Source: Algorimicrobium sp002414705
GTDB taxonomy: Bacteria > Bacteroidota > Bacteroidia > Flavobacteriales > Flavobacteriaceae
Length of the DNA stretch: 6,909 nt
Assembly (NCBI GenBank): GCA_963972425.1
Contig: CAXAUF010000089.1
Location: forward strand, 1-6,909
Direction: 5' to 3'
Positions 6,175 to 6,909 of this stretch are shown one piece after another; within the stretch, counting starts at the first letter, position 1; each line of letters begins with the position of its first letter. A program made the position numbers and the translations under genes. The notes beneath the pieces were generated by a model. The model was not told where the DNA came from and did not search any database. It worked only from the letters and a program-made list of their open reading frames with translations.

Positions 6175-6882
6175 TTATTCTTTTATGCATCTTATTCCTG
6201 CTCCAATTTGAATGGCATTATTTTCAAAAATTATTGTTGGTGAATCAAATAAATTAATCACAGTTCGGTGGGTACTTTGCTCATTTACATCACTTGTAGC
6301 CCAAGTGCAAATTATACCAACAACTTTACCGCCAACAGAGTCTACGTAACCATTAGGTAATCCTCTAAAGCCAATGGCGTCAGTTCCATTTCCAATTATT
6401 TCAGGCCAACCTGTCGTAGTTTTAAGAGCTTCGCCTTCGGTTCCTGATTGCCCATTATTAGTTAGGTAATTTTCTAATTCGATAAAATCTTGAGTAGTTG
6501 GAATTCTCCAACCTTCAGGTGCTAATTTACCTGATTCAATCGCGAAATGATTATACATTACACCATAATAATCAAATGGTAATGTATCAAACTCGTTATC
6601 GGCCCATTGATAAAAACCTTCACCATTAAACATACTTCCTGTCGGACACCAGTTATTGCCATGAATATTAGATTCAAATTGCGTTATTGGTGTTCCATCA
6701 TTATAGGTCGTAGTTTTTAAATTTTCTAGCATCCAAATTTGATTCCCGACTGTAATGGTTTGATATACGTTACCATCAATATCAATTAAAGTTAATTCCG
6801 GTTCAGTTATAACTAGATTATCGTCTTTGTTACAACTTATTAATGTTGAAATTAACAATGTCAAAAAGAATATTTTTTTCAT
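6175..6882 (-). CDS. FISUMP-domain surface lipoprotein, 235 aa
   Basis: The signal peptide ends in lipobox LISC with lipidated Cys17. It is followed at once by Asn-Lys-Asp-Asp, which matches the Lys-plus-two-acidic lipoprotein export signal described in Bacteroidetes, so the mature protein is expected on the outer face of the outer membrane. Residues about 33-234 look like the Fibrobacter succinogenes major paralogous domain (PF09603): IDIDGNVYQTITVGNQIWMLENLKTTTYNDGTPI near the start, GFYQWADN in the middle, KLAPEGWRIPTTQDFIELENYL at about 119-140, GFRGLPNGY, and the terminal GAGIRCIKE. Cys79, Cys192 and Cys232 could form a disulfide. The domain's biochemical role is not established. It shares the strand of the sulfatase cluster but is separated by 309 bp and a terminator-like repeat, so a shared transcript is not assumed. 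The leader is AT-rich with no Shine-Dalgarno; its promoter probably lies beyond the window edge. Confidence 0.85.
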   Translation of the reverse strand: MKKIFFLTLLISTLISCNKDDNLVITEPELTLIDIDGNVYQTITVGNQIWMLENLKTTTYNDGTPITQFESNIHGNNWCPTGSMFNGEGFYQWADNEFDTLPFDYYGVMYNHFAIESGKLAPEGWRIPTTQDFIELENYLTNNGQSGTEGEALKTTTGWPEIIGNGTDAIGFRGLPNGYVDSVGGKVVGIICTWATSDVNEQSTHRTVINLFDSPTIIFENNAIQIGAGIRCIKE

Positions 6883-6909
6883 TTAATAGATTTTAGACAA
6901 CTAAAATAC

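Overview
The window looks like chromosomal DNA from a member of the Bacteroidetes, most probably a marine Flavobacteriaceae-type organism. This is inferred from four things: AT-rich sequence, little Shine-Dalgarno signal, protein families that are characteristic of the phylum (DUF6090-type membrane protein, FISUMP-domain lipoprotein, S1 sulfatases), and a lipoprotein with the Bacteroidetes surface-export motif after its lipidated Cys. All five genes that I support lie on the minus strand, so transcription runs from high to low coordinates.

Layout in transcription order: a FISUMP-domain surface lipoprotein (6882-6175); a 309-bp intergenic stretch with a large-loop terminator-like inverted repeat and a second long inverted repeat in the leader of the next gene; a tight three-gene cluster of a large lipoprotein sulfatase (5865-3478), a Phenol_MetA_deg/'transporter'-type outer-membrane barrel (3477-2524) and a smaller exported sulfatase (2523-925); a 403-bp intergenic stretch with a large foldback element (538-725) and a second repeat-rich patch (788-868); and a short DUF6090-type membrane protein (521-24).

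The three central genes are joined by two identical TAA|ATG junctions with no intergenic bases, so they almost certainly form one translationally coupled operon. Both sulfatases keep the Cys-type C-x-P-[ST]-R motif that is matured to formylglycine. A plausible reading is that the barrel passes a sulfated compound through the outer membrane and the two sulfatases, one membrane-anchored and one soluble, desulfate it in the periplasm. The substrate cannot be read from the sequence. No maturase, SusC/SusD pair, glycoside hydrolase or regulator is present.

The least explained material is non-coding. The 538-725 element is an imperfect palindrome of nearly 190 bp with nested stems that ends 13 bp before the DUF6090 start codon. 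The 5902-5972 element sits in the sulfatase leader and has two mutually exclusive pairings. No CRISPR array, tRNA, rRNA, transposase or integrase was found.
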